NCBI GenBank assembly: GCA_963844255.1
Contig: CAWJNP010000087.1
Span: forward strand, 62,001-126,000
DNA: 64,000 bases
Direction of reading: 5' to 3'
Source of the DNA: SZAS-79 sp963844255
GTDB lineage: Bacteria; Pseudomonadota; Gammaproteobacteria; Burkholderiales; SG8-39
The notes beneath the pieces were generated by a model. The model searched no databases. It worked only from the letters and a program-made list of their open reading frames with translations, and was not told the DNA's origin. Shown piece after piece: positions 37,106 to 46,827 of this stretch (position 1 is its first letter; each line of letters opens with the position of its first letter). A program made the translations under genes and the position numbers.

Positions 37106-38416
37106 ATGAAGAACCTCGAACACTACTGGATGCCTTTCACCGACAACCGGCGCTTCAAGGCGGCGCCGAAGATGATCGTCGGCGCGAAGGACATGTACTA
37201 CAAGACCGCCGACGGAAGCGAGGTGCTCGACGGTCTGGCCACGCTCTGGTGTGTGAACGCGGGTCATTGCCGACCCAGGATCGTCGATGCCATCCGCAGG
37301 CAGGCGGGCGAGCTCGATTTCGCGTCCTCGTTTTCCACCGGCCATCCGCTGGCGTTCGAGCTCGCCGCGCGGATCGCCGGACTCGCCCCCGAAGGGATGG
37401 ATCATGTGTTCTTCACCAACTCGGGCTCGGAGTCGGTCGACACCGCGATGAAGATGGCGGTGGGCTACCACCGGTTGCGCGGGGAGGCGAGCCGAACTCG
37501 CTTCATCGGCCGCGAAAAGGGCTACCACGGCGTGAACGTCGGCGGCATGTCGGTTTCCGGCGTGCCGACCAACCGCAAGGCTTACGGCGGCCTGCTGCTT
37601 GGCGGCACGGACCATCTGCGCCACACCCAGGACCTCGCTGCGCGCGCCTTTACGCGTGGCTGTGCCGCGAGCGGTGCGGAACTCGCGGACGAACTCGAGC
37701 AGCGCATCATTCCGCTGCACGATGCTTCGAACATTGCGGCCGTGATCGTCGAACCGGTTTCCGGCGCGGGCGGCGTGCTGGTGCCGCCGCAGGGCTACCT
37801 GCAGCGACTGCGCGAGATCTGCACGAAGCACGGCATCCTGCTGATCTTCGACGAGGTGATCTGCGGTTTCGGCCGCCTCGGCAGGCCCTTCGCTTCACAG
37901 TACTTCGGCGTCACGCCCGACCTGATCACCTTCGCCAAGGGCGTGACCTCGGGCAGTGTGCCGCTGGGCGGCGTGATCGTGAACAAGGCGCTGTACGAGA
38001 CCTTCATGGCCTCCTCGGGCGCGGGCGTGGAGTTCTTCCACGGCTACACCTACTCAGGGCATCCGCTGGCCATGGCGGCCGGGCTCGCGACGCTGGATAC
38101 CTATGCTGAGGAAAATCTCTTCGATCGCCCCAACCAGCTGGCCAGGTCGTTCGAGGACGGCGTGCATTCGTTCAAGGGCTCCCCGCACGTGGTCGACTGC
38201 CGCAACCTGGGCCTGATCGGCGCGATCGAACTCGCGCCGCGGCCCGGCGCGCCCGGCGCGCGCGGTTTCGAGGTATTCGAGAAGTGCTGGGCCAAAGGCG
38301 TGTTCGTGCGCCCGGTCGGTGACAACGTCGCCTTCTGCCCGCCGCTGATCTGCGAACAGAAGCACCTGGATCAGATGTTCAGCGCCGTCACCGAGGTCCT
38401 GCCGACCGTGGCGTGA
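37106..38416 (+). CDS. Class III omega-amino acid:pyruvate aminotransferase
   Basis: A 436-residue PLP enzyme close to beta-alanine:pyruvate transaminases: start LEHYWMPFTDNRRFK, LWCVNAGHCRPRI, FFTNSGSESVDTAMKMA, VIVEPVSGAGGVLVPP, IFDEVICGFGRLG, and the PLP Lys278 in ITFAKGVTSG. It would convert beta-alanine (or another omega-amine) plus pyruvate to malonate semialdehyde plus alanine. The MmsA-type dehydrogenase at 2.7 kb can take the semialdehyde on to acetyl-CoA, though the genes are far apart. Family similarity starts at ATG 37106. Confidence 0.9.
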   Translation: MKNLEHYWMPFTDNRRFKAAPKMIVGAKDMYYKTADGSEVLDGLATLWCVNAGHCRPRIVDAIRRQAGELDFASSFSTGHPLAFELAARIAGLAPEGMDHVFFTNSGSESVDTAMKMAVGYHRLRGEASRTRFIGREKGYHGVNVGGMSVSGVPTNRKAYGGLLLGGTDHLRHTQDLAARAFTRGCAASGAELADELEQRIIPLHDASNIAAVIVEPVSGAGGVLVPPQGYLQRLREICTKHGILLIFDEVICGFGRLGRPFASQYFGVTPDLITFAKGVTSGSVPLGGVIVNKALYETFMASSGAGVEFFHGYTYSGHPLAMAAGLATLDTYAEENLFDRPNQLARSFEDGVHSFKGSPHVVDCRNLGLIGAIELAPRPGAPGARGFEVFEKCWAKGVFVRPVGDNVAFCPPLICEQKHLDQMFSAVTEVLPTVA

Positions 38417-38417
38417 A

Positions 38418-39383
38418 TCAGAGCCACCCGGATTTTTTGAAGCGAAACCACAGGTAGACGTCGGCGCAGACCATGCTGGTGAGTGCGAGCGGGTAGCCCC
38501 AGATCCAATTGAGTTCAGGCATGTGCTTGAAATTCATGCCGTAAATGCCGGCCACCATGGTGGGCACCGCGACCAGCGCGGCGTAGGCCGCAAGCCGTTT
38601 GGTGGTTTCGTTTTCGGCCAGCGCAATCAGCGAAAGGTTGACCGAGGTCGCCGTGATCACCATGTCGCGGGTGGAATCGATGGTCTGGTTTAGCCGGATC
38701 AGGTGGTCGTAGACGTCGCGGAAGTATTCGCCCATGCCGGCGCAGACATGCGGCACGCGTCCTCCGTAGAGCCGTGCGACTGATTCCAGCAACGGACCCG
38801 TGGCGTGCTTGAGGACCGTCAGTTTCTGCTTGAGGCCATACAGTGCCACGATGTTTTCGCGGGCCGAGGTACCCGCGAAAATCCGGTCTTCGATCGCCTC
38901 CAGTTCCACCTCGAGCGCATCGAGCACCGGGAAATAGCGGTCGACCACCGCGTCCATCAGCGTGTACAGCACATAGCCCGAGCCGTATTTGAGCAGTTCA
39001 GGCTCGCGTTCGCAGCGCGCGCGCACGTCCTTGAAGCCGAGTGTGGTGCGGTTTCGAACACTGAGCACATAATTTCTGCCGACAAAAACATCGACCTCGC
39101 CGACCGTGATCTCTTCGGCACCGGCTTCGACCGTGTGCAGCACTGCAAACAGGGAATCGCCGTACTCCTCGATCTTGGGTCGCTGGTGGCCGTGACGTGC
39201 ATCCTCGACGGCAAGTTCGTGCAGGCCGAACTCCTCCTTCATTTCATCGAGCTCGCCCGGTTCGGCGTCCTTCAGCGCCACCCAGACGAAGCAGTCCGGG
39301 CGCCCCACATAGGTGCTGATCTCCTCCTTGGGGATCTCAGCCAGTTTCCTGCCGTCCTGATAAGCAACGCAGTTGATCAACAT
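38418..39383 (-). CDS. corA: CorA family magnesium/cobalt transporter
   Basis: A 321-residue pentameric inner-membrane channel for Mg2+. The large N-terminal cytoplasmic domain (1-260) includes VEDARHGHQRPKIEEYGD and the long helix around IRLNQTIDSTRDM. Two C-terminal membrane helices flank the signature YGMNFKHMPEL (GMN). The basic end RFKKSGWL is in the cytoplasm. GAGGAG precedes the ATG. It converges on the aminotransferase gene with one base between the stops. Confidence 0.93.
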   Translation of the reverse strand: MLINCVAYQDGRKLAEIPKEEISTYVGRPDCFVWVALKDAEPGELDEMKEEFGLHELAVEDARHGHQRPKIEEYGDSLFAVLHTVEAGAEEITVGEVDVFVGRNYVLSVRNRTTLGFKDVRARCEREPELLKYGSGYVLYTLMDAVVDRYFPVLDALEVELEAIEDRIFAGTSARENIVALYGLKQKLTVLKHATGPLLESVARLYGGRVPHVCAGMGEYFRDVYDHLIRLNQTIDSTRDMVITATSVNLSLIALAENETTKRLAAYAALVAVPTMVAGIYGMNFKHMPELNWIWGYPLALTSMVCADVYLWFRFKKSGWL

Positions 39384-39414
39384 TGGCGGGCTCCTCGTTT
39401 TGGCGCGCAGTGTA

Positions 39415-40150
<736 letters not shown>

Positions 40151-40158
<8 letters not shown>

Positions 40159-41377
40159 GGATCGCGACCGCGGGATCGAGCCGGGCCGCGCGTCGCGCCG
40201 GGACCGCGGCGGCGAGGATGCCAACCAGCGTCGCACCGGCCGCAGCGGCCAGGAACAGTGCCGGCTCGACTGTGATGACGAACAGCGGCGTGCCGTCTGC
40301 GTTCAGGGCGACGCTGCTCCAGATGCCGAGGAAGGCCCAGCCCAGCGCGCAGCCGAACAGCGAGCCGATCAGGCCCATCACGCCGCCCTGCACCAGGAAC
40401 AGGCGCAGCACCTGGGTGCGCGAAGTCCCCATCGCGCGCAGGATCCCGATCTCCTTGGATTTCTGCACCACCGAAACGACCAGCACACTGGCGATGCCGA
40501 GCGCCGCGGTGAGTCCCACGAAGAATCTGATCAGCGTGTTGGACAGGCTCTGCGCGGCCATTGCGGTGAAGAACTGGGCGTTGGTGCGGATCCAGCTGTC
40601 GGCCTGCAGCCCGGTCTGCGACTGGATCAGCTGTGCGATCGTCTCGGCCTCGAAGGGCTCGCGCACCTTCACCTCCATGCTCGAAACGCCACCAGGGAGG
40701 TTGAGCAGGTTCTGCGCCACGCGAAGGCCGATGTACACGCTGCGCTCGTTGACGGCCTTGTTGCCGAAGTCGAACAGGCCGACGACATTGAGTGTCTCGG
40801 CCGCACCGGAGGCGGTCGTCAGGCGCAGCTTGTCTCCGACGCCTGCGCCGAGGTCTTTGGACAATTCGGTGCCGATCACGATATCGGCGGCACCGGACGG
40901 CAGATGCCCGGCGACCATCTTTTCGGCAAGTCCAATCACCCTGAGGTAGGTTTCAGCTTCGATCCCGGTGATCGTGACCGCCTTGTTTGCATCCCCGCGC
41001 AGCGCAAAGCCGGGCCCGGACACCACGGGCGTGACGGCCAGGACCGAGGGCAGGCGATCGAGCTGCGCGCGCACCTTCTGCCACTGGTCGATCGAACGCA
41101 GCTGCTGCGACCGCGGTTGCACGTTCGCGGCCACGGCGCCTGCCTCGTCACCGCGCTGCGGCCGCGCGACCTGCTCCCGGGGGACGATCACAATCGGCGC
41201 CATGTAGTTGAGCGTGCGCCGGATGATGTTCGCCTGCAGTCCGGAGACCAGTGCAGACATGAACACGATCACGCCCACGCCGAGCGCCACGCCGGCGACG
41301 ATCAGCAGGGTCTGCGCGAACCCCTCGCGCATGAAGCGGAATGCCGCGATCGCCTCGAAGGGCAGCCAACGGTTCAT
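40151..41377 (-). CDS. ABC transporter permease, FtsX/MacB type
   Basis: A 408-residue permease with one N-terminal helix (LLIVAGVALGVGVIVFMSAL), a periplasmic MacB-PCD domain (about 45-265) and three C-terminal helices, the first around FFVGLTAALGIASVLVVSVV. GILRAMGTSRTQVLRLFL is the coupling helix that contacts the ATPase. FtsX-type systems transmit conformational force rather than forming a classic channel. It overlaps the adaptor gene by four bases (ATGA). Confidence 0.9.
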
Positions 41378-42669
41378 CTGCCCGCGGTCGCCGCGGCGCG
41401 CACGCGCCGGCCGGCGGCAACCATCCCGTAGGAGGCGGGAATCAGCGCGTCGCCGGGGGCGAGACCCTCGAGCATTTCCAGCCGCCCGTCACCGTGCAAT
41501 CCGATCTTCACAGGGACACGCACCGCGCGTCCGTCGCGCAGCGCAAGTACCCAGGGCCGGCTGGTGGTCGCATCGCGTACCGCCTCGATCGGCGCGACCA
41601 CGGCCTGGCTGCGTCGCGCGACCTCGATATCCACCGAGACGGTCATGTCCTGGCGCAGGGTGTCCGGCGGATCGGGCACCCGCAGGCGCACTTCGACCGA
41701 GCCGCGCAACGCGTCGATGCCCGGATTGATGTAGACCAGTTCGCAAGCAAAGCGCCGGCCCGGGTACGCGTCGGCCGAAGCGAGCGCTTTCTGGCCGAGC
41801 GCCAGCTGGGAGAGATTGCGCTCGTCGATCTGCACGATGATCTGCGTGTCGCCTGCGGGCGCGAGCGTCAGGAGCTCACGGCCTGGTTGGACGACATCCC
41901 CGGCTTCGACACTGCGCGAGATCAGCACGCCGTCGACCGGCGCACGGATCACGATGTCCAGGAGGCGGGCCTGCGCCACGCGCTCACCGGCGTGTGCCAG
42001 CTCAAGCGCGGTGGCTGCGAGCGCGTAGTCGCTGCCGTGTGTGGTATTCGTATCGACCTGCACGTTCGCCGCGCGCAGCTGGCTCTCGGCGACATCCAGG
42101 TTGCGCTTCGCGTCGTCCAGCTGCGCCTGGCCGATGAACCCCTGTGCCTGCAGGCGCCTGGTGCGCTCGTACTGCAGGCGTACCTGGGTCGCGGTCGCCT
42201 GGGCCTGCGTCCGGGCCTGCTGTGCGGCCGGCAGGCCGACTTCGCGCAGCTGGCGGATTCTGGCGCCGGCCTGCGCGACCCCGGCCTGCGCCTGCAGCAG
42301 CCCGGCGCGTGCATCCTTGTCGTCAAGCAGGATCAGCGTGTCGCCTTGCTTCACGCGCTGTCCCTCGGTTACCGGGATGCGCAACACGCGACCGGTGACG
42401 ACCGCGCCTATGTGCACCCGGCGCGGCGACATGACGCGCCCGCTGGCGACCACGGTCTGCAACAGGTCCTCTCGCGTGGCACGCAGCACCTCGACCGGCG
42501 TGCCGAGCACGAGGTCGCGCGCAGCGTAGGCGGCCGCACCCAGTACGACAAGCACTGCAAGGATGCGCAGGACCTGACGGCGTACGGACGGCGTTTGTTT
42601 TGGCGAGTCGGTCACGGCTGGTTTGGCGGGCGGCAGGGGTTTCACAGGATTGGGATACCCCGCAGGCAT
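41374..42669 (-). CDS. Periplasmic adaptor subunit (HlyD/MacA-like)
   Basis: A 431-residue membrane-fusion protein. One membrane helix (LRILAVLVVLGAAAYAA) is followed by a lipoyl half-motif (VASGRVMSPRRVHIGAVVTG), a long Ala/Gln-rich coiled coil (about 120-230) and the second lipoyl and beta-barrel parts (DIVIRAPVDGVLISRSVEAG, then IIVQIDERN). It bridges the FtsX-type permease to an outer-membrane channel. ATG 42669 (MPAGYPNPVK) is chosen; the frame extends upstream into the divergent aminotransferase gene. Confidence 0.88.
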   Translation of the reverse strand: MPAGYPNPVKPLPPAKPAVTDSPKQTPSVRRQVLRILAVLVVLGAAAYAARDLVLGTPVEVLRATREDLLQTVVASGRVMSPRRVHIGAVVTGRVLRIPVTEGQRVKQGDTLILLDDKDARAGLLQAQAGVAQAGARIRQLREVGLPAAQQARTQAQATATQVRLQYERTRRLQAQGFIGQAQLDDAKRNLDVAESQLRAANVQVDTNTTHGSDYALAATALELAHAGERVAQARLLDIVIRAPVDGVLISRSVEAGDVVQPGRELLTLAPAGDTQIIVQIDERNLSQLALGQKALASADAYPGRRFACELVYINPGIDALRGSVEVRLRVPDPPDTLRQDMTVSVDIEVARRSQAVVAPIEAVRDATTSRPWVLALRDGRAVRVPVKIGLHGDGRLEMLEGLAPGDALIPASYGMVAAGRRVRAAATAGR

Positions 42670-42768
42670 GCTATCCACATGGTTCCAGAGGCCGTTGATC
42701 TGGATCAACGCGGCACGGACCAGGCCTGGCGTGAGGGTAAAATGCCTCTTTTTCAGACGGAAAAGCAC

Positions 42769-43983
42769 ATGCTGCAACTGTCAAAGCGCGCGCAAAGCCT
42801 CGGCACAGAAAACGCCTTCGTGGTGCTGGCCGAGGTCAATGAACTCGCCCGCAAGGGCAAGGACATCATCTCGTTCTGCATCGGGCAGCCGGATTTCCCG
42901 GCGCCCCTGCACGTGCAGGAAGCGGGCATCCGCGCGATCCGCGAAGGCAAGCACGGCTACACGCCCTCGGCCGGCATCGATCCGCTGCGCGAAGCCGTCG
43001 CGAAATACATGGCCGGGATGCGTGGCGGGCTGCCGATCCGCCCTGAAGACGTTGTGGTCGGCGCCGGTGCCAAGCCGTTCATTGCCTACGCGATCCAGTC
43101 GGTCACCGACTACGGCGCGAGCGACGAGGTGATCTATCCGAACCCCGGTTTTCCGATCTACGAATCGCAGATCATCGCCTGCGGGGCAAAGCCGGTGCCG
43201 ATCAATCTGAAGGAGGCGCGCGATTTTTCGTTCGATCCCGCCGAGCTCGAAAAACTGATCACGCCGAAGACGAAACTGCTGATCCTCAACTATCCGCACA
43301 ACCCGACCGGCGGCCTGCTGACCAAGTCCGAGCTCGAGCAGATCGCGGAAATCCTGAAACGCCACCCGCAGGTCTGGGTCTACGCCGACGAGATCTACTC
43401 GCGCCTGACTTTCGAAGGCACCTTCTTTTCGATCGCGCAGGTGCCCGGCATGTACGAGCGCACCATCATTTCGGACGGCGCATCGAAGACCTGGGCGATG
43501 ACCGGTTGGCGGATCGGTTTCATTTCCAACCCGACGCTGGCGCCGGTGTTCACGCGCTGGGTGACCAATACGGATTCCTGCGCCTCGCAGATCTCGCAGT
43601 GGGCCGCGGTCGAGGCAATCAACGGTCCGCAGGACGCGGCCGAGATGATGAAGAAGAGCTTCCTCGAGCGCCGCAACCTGATCGTCGGGTTGCTGAACCG
43701 CGTGCCGGGGGTCACCTGCCGCACGCCGGGCGGCGCGTTCTACGCCTGGCCGAACGTCACCGAGGCCTGCAGGATGGTGGGCGCTGCTGATTCCGAGGCG
43801 TTCCGGCGGCGGCTGTTGCACGAAGCAGGGGTCGCGGTGCTGGCCGACATTCATTTCGGGTCGCGCGTGCCGGGCGAAGGGCAGCATGTGCGCTTTTCGT
43901 ATGCGACCTCGAACGAGATGATCGAGAAGGGCGTGGCCCGCATGACGGAGTTCATCCGCGCGAACACCGTCAAGGCCGCCTGA
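42769..43983 (+). CDS. Class I/II pyridoxal-phosphate aminotransferase
   Basis: A PLP aminotransferase of about 405 residues, close to aspartate/alanine-type enzymes: SKRAQSLGTENAFVVLAEVN, IISFCIGQPDFPAP, YPNPGFPIYES, ILNYPHNPTGG, the PLP Lys in SDGASKTWAMTGWRIG, and the substrate Arg in VRFSYATS. Amino-donor specificity is not readable. ATG 42769 is where family similarity starts. ATG 42742 is in frame and also possible, preceded by GAGGG. It is divergent from the exporter operon. Confidence 0.88.
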   Translation: MLQLSKRAQSLGTENAFVVLAEVNELARKGKDIISFCIGQPDFPAPLHVQEAGIRAIREGKHGYTPSAGIDPLREAVAKYMAGMRGGLPIRPEDVVVGAGAKPFIAYAIQSVTDYGASDEVIYPNPGFPIYESQIIACGAKPVPINLKEARDFSFDPAELEKLITPKTKLLILNYPHNPTGGLLTKSELEQIAEILKRHPQVWVYADEIYSRLTFEGTFFSIAQVPGMYERTIISDGASKTWAMTGWRIGFISNPTLAPVFTRWVTNTDSCASQISQWAAVEAINGPQDAAEMMKKSFLERRNLIVGLLNRVPGVTCRTPGGAFYAWPNVTEACRMVGAADSEAFRRRLLHEAGVAVLADIHFGSRVPGEGQHVRFSYATSNEMIEKGVARMTEFIRANTVKAA

Positions 43984-43990
43984 GCGCGGC

Positions 43991-44449
43991 ATGGCGACAG
44001 ACTGGAAGCCGCCGTCGGTCACCGTCGCCGCGGTAATCGAACGCGAGGGCCGCTTCCTGATGGTCGAGGAGGAGCACGACGGCCGGCGGGTCTACAACCA
44101 GCCGGCCGGGCATCTCGATCCGGGTGAAAGCCTCGTGGCGGCCTGCGCGCGCGAGGTGATGGAGGAGACCGCGCATCGGTTTGTGCCGGAGTCCCTCGTG
44201 GGAATCTACCGTTGGTACTACGAACCGCGCGACATCACCTTCATCCGCTTTTCCTTCGCGGGCCGGGTCGACGGCTTCGAGGCGGGGCGCGCGCTCGATA
44301 CGGAAATCATCGCCACGCACTGGTTTACGCGCGAGGAACTCGCCGCGAGCATTGCCATGCACCGCACCCCGCTGGTGATGTCGTGCATAGACGACTATCT
44401 CGCCGGCAGGCGCTTTCCGCTCGACGTCTTTGCACACGGTTATGCCTGA
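43991..44449 (+). CDS. NUDIX hydrolase (NudJ-like)
   Basis: A 152-residue Nudix pyrophosphohydrolase. The Nudix box is complete: GHLDPGESLVAACAREVMEE with the conserved Gly, Glu, Arg-Glu and Glu-Glu spacing. The start WKPPSVTVAAVIEREGRFLM and the length match NudJ, which hydrolyses nucleoside and thiamine diphosphates. It overlaps mnmA by eight bases, the arrangement seen in many beta- and gammaproteobacteria where nudJ precedes mnmA. Confidence 0.9.
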   Translation: MATDWKPPSVTVAAVIEREGRFLMVEEEHDGRRVYNQPAGHLDPGESLVAACAREVMEETAHRFVPESLVGIYRWYYEPRDITFIRFSFAGRVDGFEAGRALDTEIIATHWFTREELAASIAMHRTPLVMSCIDDYLAGRRFPLDVFAHGYA

Positions 44450-45536
44450 GCGCATCGTCGTCGGCATGTCGGGGGGCGTGGACTCCTCGGTCGCCGCCCT
44501 GCTGCTGAAGCAGCAGGGCTATGAAGTCATCGGTCTCTTCATGAAGAACTGGGAGGACGACGATGACGACGAATACTGCTCGACCCGCCAGGACCTGATC
44601 GACGCGGCCGCGGCGGCCGACGTGATCGGCGTGGAGCTTGAGGCAGTGAATTTCGCCGCCGAGTACAAGGACCGCGTGTTCGCAAGCTTCCTCTCCGAAT
44701 ACCAGGCCGGCCGCACGCCGAATCCGGACGTGCTCTGCAACGCCGAGATCAAGTTCAAGTCCTTCCTCGACCATGCCATGGATCTCGGCGCCACGCGCAT
44801 CGCGACCGGCCACTACGCGCGGGTGCGCGAAACCGTGGTCGACTGCGAAGAGGGCGTGAGCCGCTTCGAACTGCTGCGTGGCCTCGATGTGACCAAGGAT
44901 CAGAGCTATTTCCTCCATCGCCTCAATCAGGCGCAGCTGTCGCGCGTGCTGTTTCCGGTCGGCGAACTGGAAAAAACCGAGGTGCGACGCATTGCGCGCG
45001 AAGCCCGCCTGCCCAACCACGACAAGAAGGACTCCACCGGGATCTGCTTCATCGGCGAGCGGCCGTTCCGCGAATTTCTCAACCGTTACCTGCCGCGCGA
45101 GCCCGGACCGATCAGGACACCGGACGGAACCCTGGTGGGCCGGCACGTGGGGCTCGCGTTCTACACCATCGGCCAGAGGAAGGGCATCGGCATCGGCGGC
45201 CGGCAGGGGAGCGACGGCACCGCCTGGTATGTGGCCGAAAAGGACCTTGCGGAAAACACCTTGATCGTCGTGCAGGGCCACGACGATCCTCGTCTGCTGC
45301 GCCGCAGCCTGGCGGCAATTGACACCAGCTGGGTCAGCGGCGAACTGCCGGTGGAAGGCTCGGTACACACCGCCAAGAGCCGCTACCGGCAGGCGGATTC
45401 GACCTGCCGGCTCACGCGCGTGGCGGACGACGAACTGTCACTCGAGTTTTCCGAGCCGCACTGGGCGGTGACCTCCGGGCAGTCGGTGGTGCTGTACGAC
45501 GCCGAGGTGTGCCTCGGCGGGGGGATCATCAGTTAG
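44442..45536 (+). CDS. mnmA: tRNA-specific 2-thiouridylase MnmA
   Basis: A 364-residue ATP pyrophosphatase that thiolates U34 of Lys, Glu and Gln tRNAs. The P-loop is GMSGGVDSS (8-16). The catalytic cysteines are in DVLCNAEIKF and DSTGICFIG. The N-terminal insertion KNWEDDDDDEYC is typical. ATG 44442 overlaps the Nudix stop. It supplies the thio modification of mnm5s2U; MnmC in this window completes the side chain. Confidence 0.95.
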   Translation: MPERIVVGMSGGVDSSVAALLLKQQGYEVIGLFMKNWEDDDDDEYCSTRQDLIDAAAAADVIGVELEAVNFAAEYKDRVFASFLSEYQAGRTPNPDVLCNAEIKFKSFLDHAMDLGATRIATGHYARVRETVVDCEEGVSRFELLRGLDVTKDQSYFLHRLNQAQLSRVLFPVGELEKTEVRRIAREARLPNHDKKDSTGICFIGERPFREFLNRYLPREPGPIRTPDGTLVGRHVGLAFYTIGQRKGIGIGGRQGSDGTAWYVAEKDLAENTLIVVQGHDDPRLLRRSLAAIDTSWVSGELPVEGSVHTAKSRYRQADSTCRLTRVADDELSLEFSEPHWAVTSGQSVVLYDAEVCLGGGIIS

Positions 45537-45570
45537 ACAAGCTTTCTGCCACGGTTTTCGGCTGCAAGGA

Positions 45571-45650
45571 GAGGGGGTAACGGGGGAACCGCAGGTTCCC
45601 CTGTTCCGATGGAGGGGGTAACGGGGGAACCGCAGGTTCCCCTGTTCCGA
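45571..45650. repeat. Tandem 41-bp palindromic repeats (array 2)
   Basis: Two near-identical units begin at 45571 and 45612. Each holds GGGGAACC-GCA-GGTTCCCC, an eight-base-pair hairpin. The units are related to the array at 30154-30264. It lies between the convergent mnmA gene and the gene ending at 45651, whose stop codon directly abuts the array. Confidence 0.8.
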
Positions 45651-46106
45651 TCACCAGATGAGGTGGCCGTTCACGACCGCGCTCTTCACAAAGCGCACCA
45701 GCGGCACGATCGCGAGCATTGCATAGCTGAACAGATTGGCCTGCAGCAGAGCGGCGCGCAGCGTGTCGCGCGCGACGTTCTTCAAGAGCGGCGCGGCGAC
45801 CAGGGTCTCGATCCAGAGCGCAAGAAAGAAACACGGTACCAGCGCCGCAAGCGCCAGCACATCGCCTTCGCCGGTGCCGGTCGTGGCGAAGTAGTCGAAC
45901 CGTCCCAGCAGCCATCCTGCGCCGAGCACCGCAATCGAGGTGAGCAGGGTCGATACGAGATTGGCCAGTGCCGAGACCGCGGTGGCGCGGCCGGCGGAGA
46001 GCGCCAGCCGTCGCTTGAGTTCCCAGGCCTCGATCCCCGCAATCGGGATCAACAGCAGCCAGGCGTAGACGGCGAAATTGACGAACAGCAGGACGCCGTC
46101 GTTCAC
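45651..46106 (-). CDS. Hypothetical membrane protein, about four helices
   Basis: A 151-residue protein with four hydrophobic helices, including LLFVNFAVYAWLLLIPIAGI and ALAALVPCFFLALWIETLVA. It is not assigned to a family, although it recalls small membrane proteins found beside stress genes. The GTG start is four bases after the GST stop, so they are likely one operon. The stop codon abuts the second repeat array. Function unknown. Confidence 0.65.
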   Translation of the reverse strand: MNDGVLLFVNFAVYAWLLLIPIAGIEAWELKRRLALSAGRATAVSALANLVSTLLTSIAVLGAGWLLGRFDYFATTGTGEGDVLALAALVPCFFLALWIETLVAAPLLKNVARDTLRAALLQANLFSYAMLAIVPLVRFVKSAVVNGHLIW

Positions 46107-46110
46107 GCTT

Positions 46111-46719
46111 TCAGGCCTTGGGGGCGGTGTCCGCGAACGAGGTGCGCTCGGAGAGTTTGTCGAAGTGCCGCGCGAGGTTCGGGTAGGTGCCGCGCCAGTC
46201 GATCTCCGGGAAGCGGAACGCAAGCCACCCCAGCGTGCAGCCGCAGGCGATGTCGGCCAGCGTGTAGCCGTTGCCGTGGCACCAGGGCTTTTCGCCCAGG
46301 TCCTTTGCCATTTCGGCCAAGCCGCGCTCGAGCTTGCCGGTCTGGCGATCGATCCACGCCTTGCTCTGCAGCCCGGCTTCGCGTGCCCGCTCGTAGCGCA
46401 TCAGGATGCCCGCGTCGAGCACGCCGTCGGCCAGCGCCTCCCAGCGCCGAACCGCAATGCGCCCGCGGCTTTCCTCGGGGATCAGCCTGCCCATGGGCGA
46501 TACGGTATCGAGGAACTCGGCGATGACGCGCGAATCGTAGAGCGTCGCGCCGTCATCGAGCACCAGCACGGGAATCTTGCCGAGCGGATTGTGCTGCGGC
46601 ACCGGCGTGTTCGCGGACATCACTTCGACGGTCTCGAAGGTGCATTCGACGCGCTTTTCGGCGAGCACGATGCGAACCTTGCGCGTATAGGGACTCGGGA
46701 CCGAGCCTAGGAGTTTCAT
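46111..46719 (-). CDS. Glutathione S-transferase family protein
   Basis: A 202-residue GST. The thioredoxin-fold domain starts MKLLGSVPSPYTRKVRIVL (Ser catalytic position) and has the cis-Pro loop GKIPVLVLDDG and DSRVIAEFLD. The all-helical C-terminal domain has YTLADIACGCTLGWL. It uses glutathione for conjugation or isomerisation; no substrate can be named. The closest type is the bacterial SspA/beta-like group. Confidence 0.87.
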   Translation of the reverse strand: MKLLGSVPSPYTRKVRIVLAEKRVECTFETVEVMSANTPVPQHNPLGKIPVLVLDDGATLYDSRVIAEFLDTVSPMGRLIPEESRGRIAVRRWEALADGVLDAGILMRYERAREAGLQSKAWIDRQTGKLERGLAEMAKDLGEKPWCHGNGYTLADIACGCTLGWLAFRFPEIDWRGTYPNLARHFDKLSERTSFADTAPKA

Positions 46720-46790
46720 GAGGGGATCTTCCGGAGAAAAATGCGGCGCGAGTATAGCATTCCGGGCGCCGATCCTCCCGACGCGGCAGC

Positions 46791-46796
46791 TATAAT
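46791..46796 (+). promoter_or_regulatory. Probable -10 box for purB
   Basis: TATAAT lies 31 bases before the purB ATG, in the gap between the divergent GST gene and purB. No strong -35 match is present 17 bases upstream (GCCGAT). Confidence 0.4.
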
Positions 46797-46827
46797 TGCA
46801 CCCCCAAAAGCACTGACATCCATCGAT

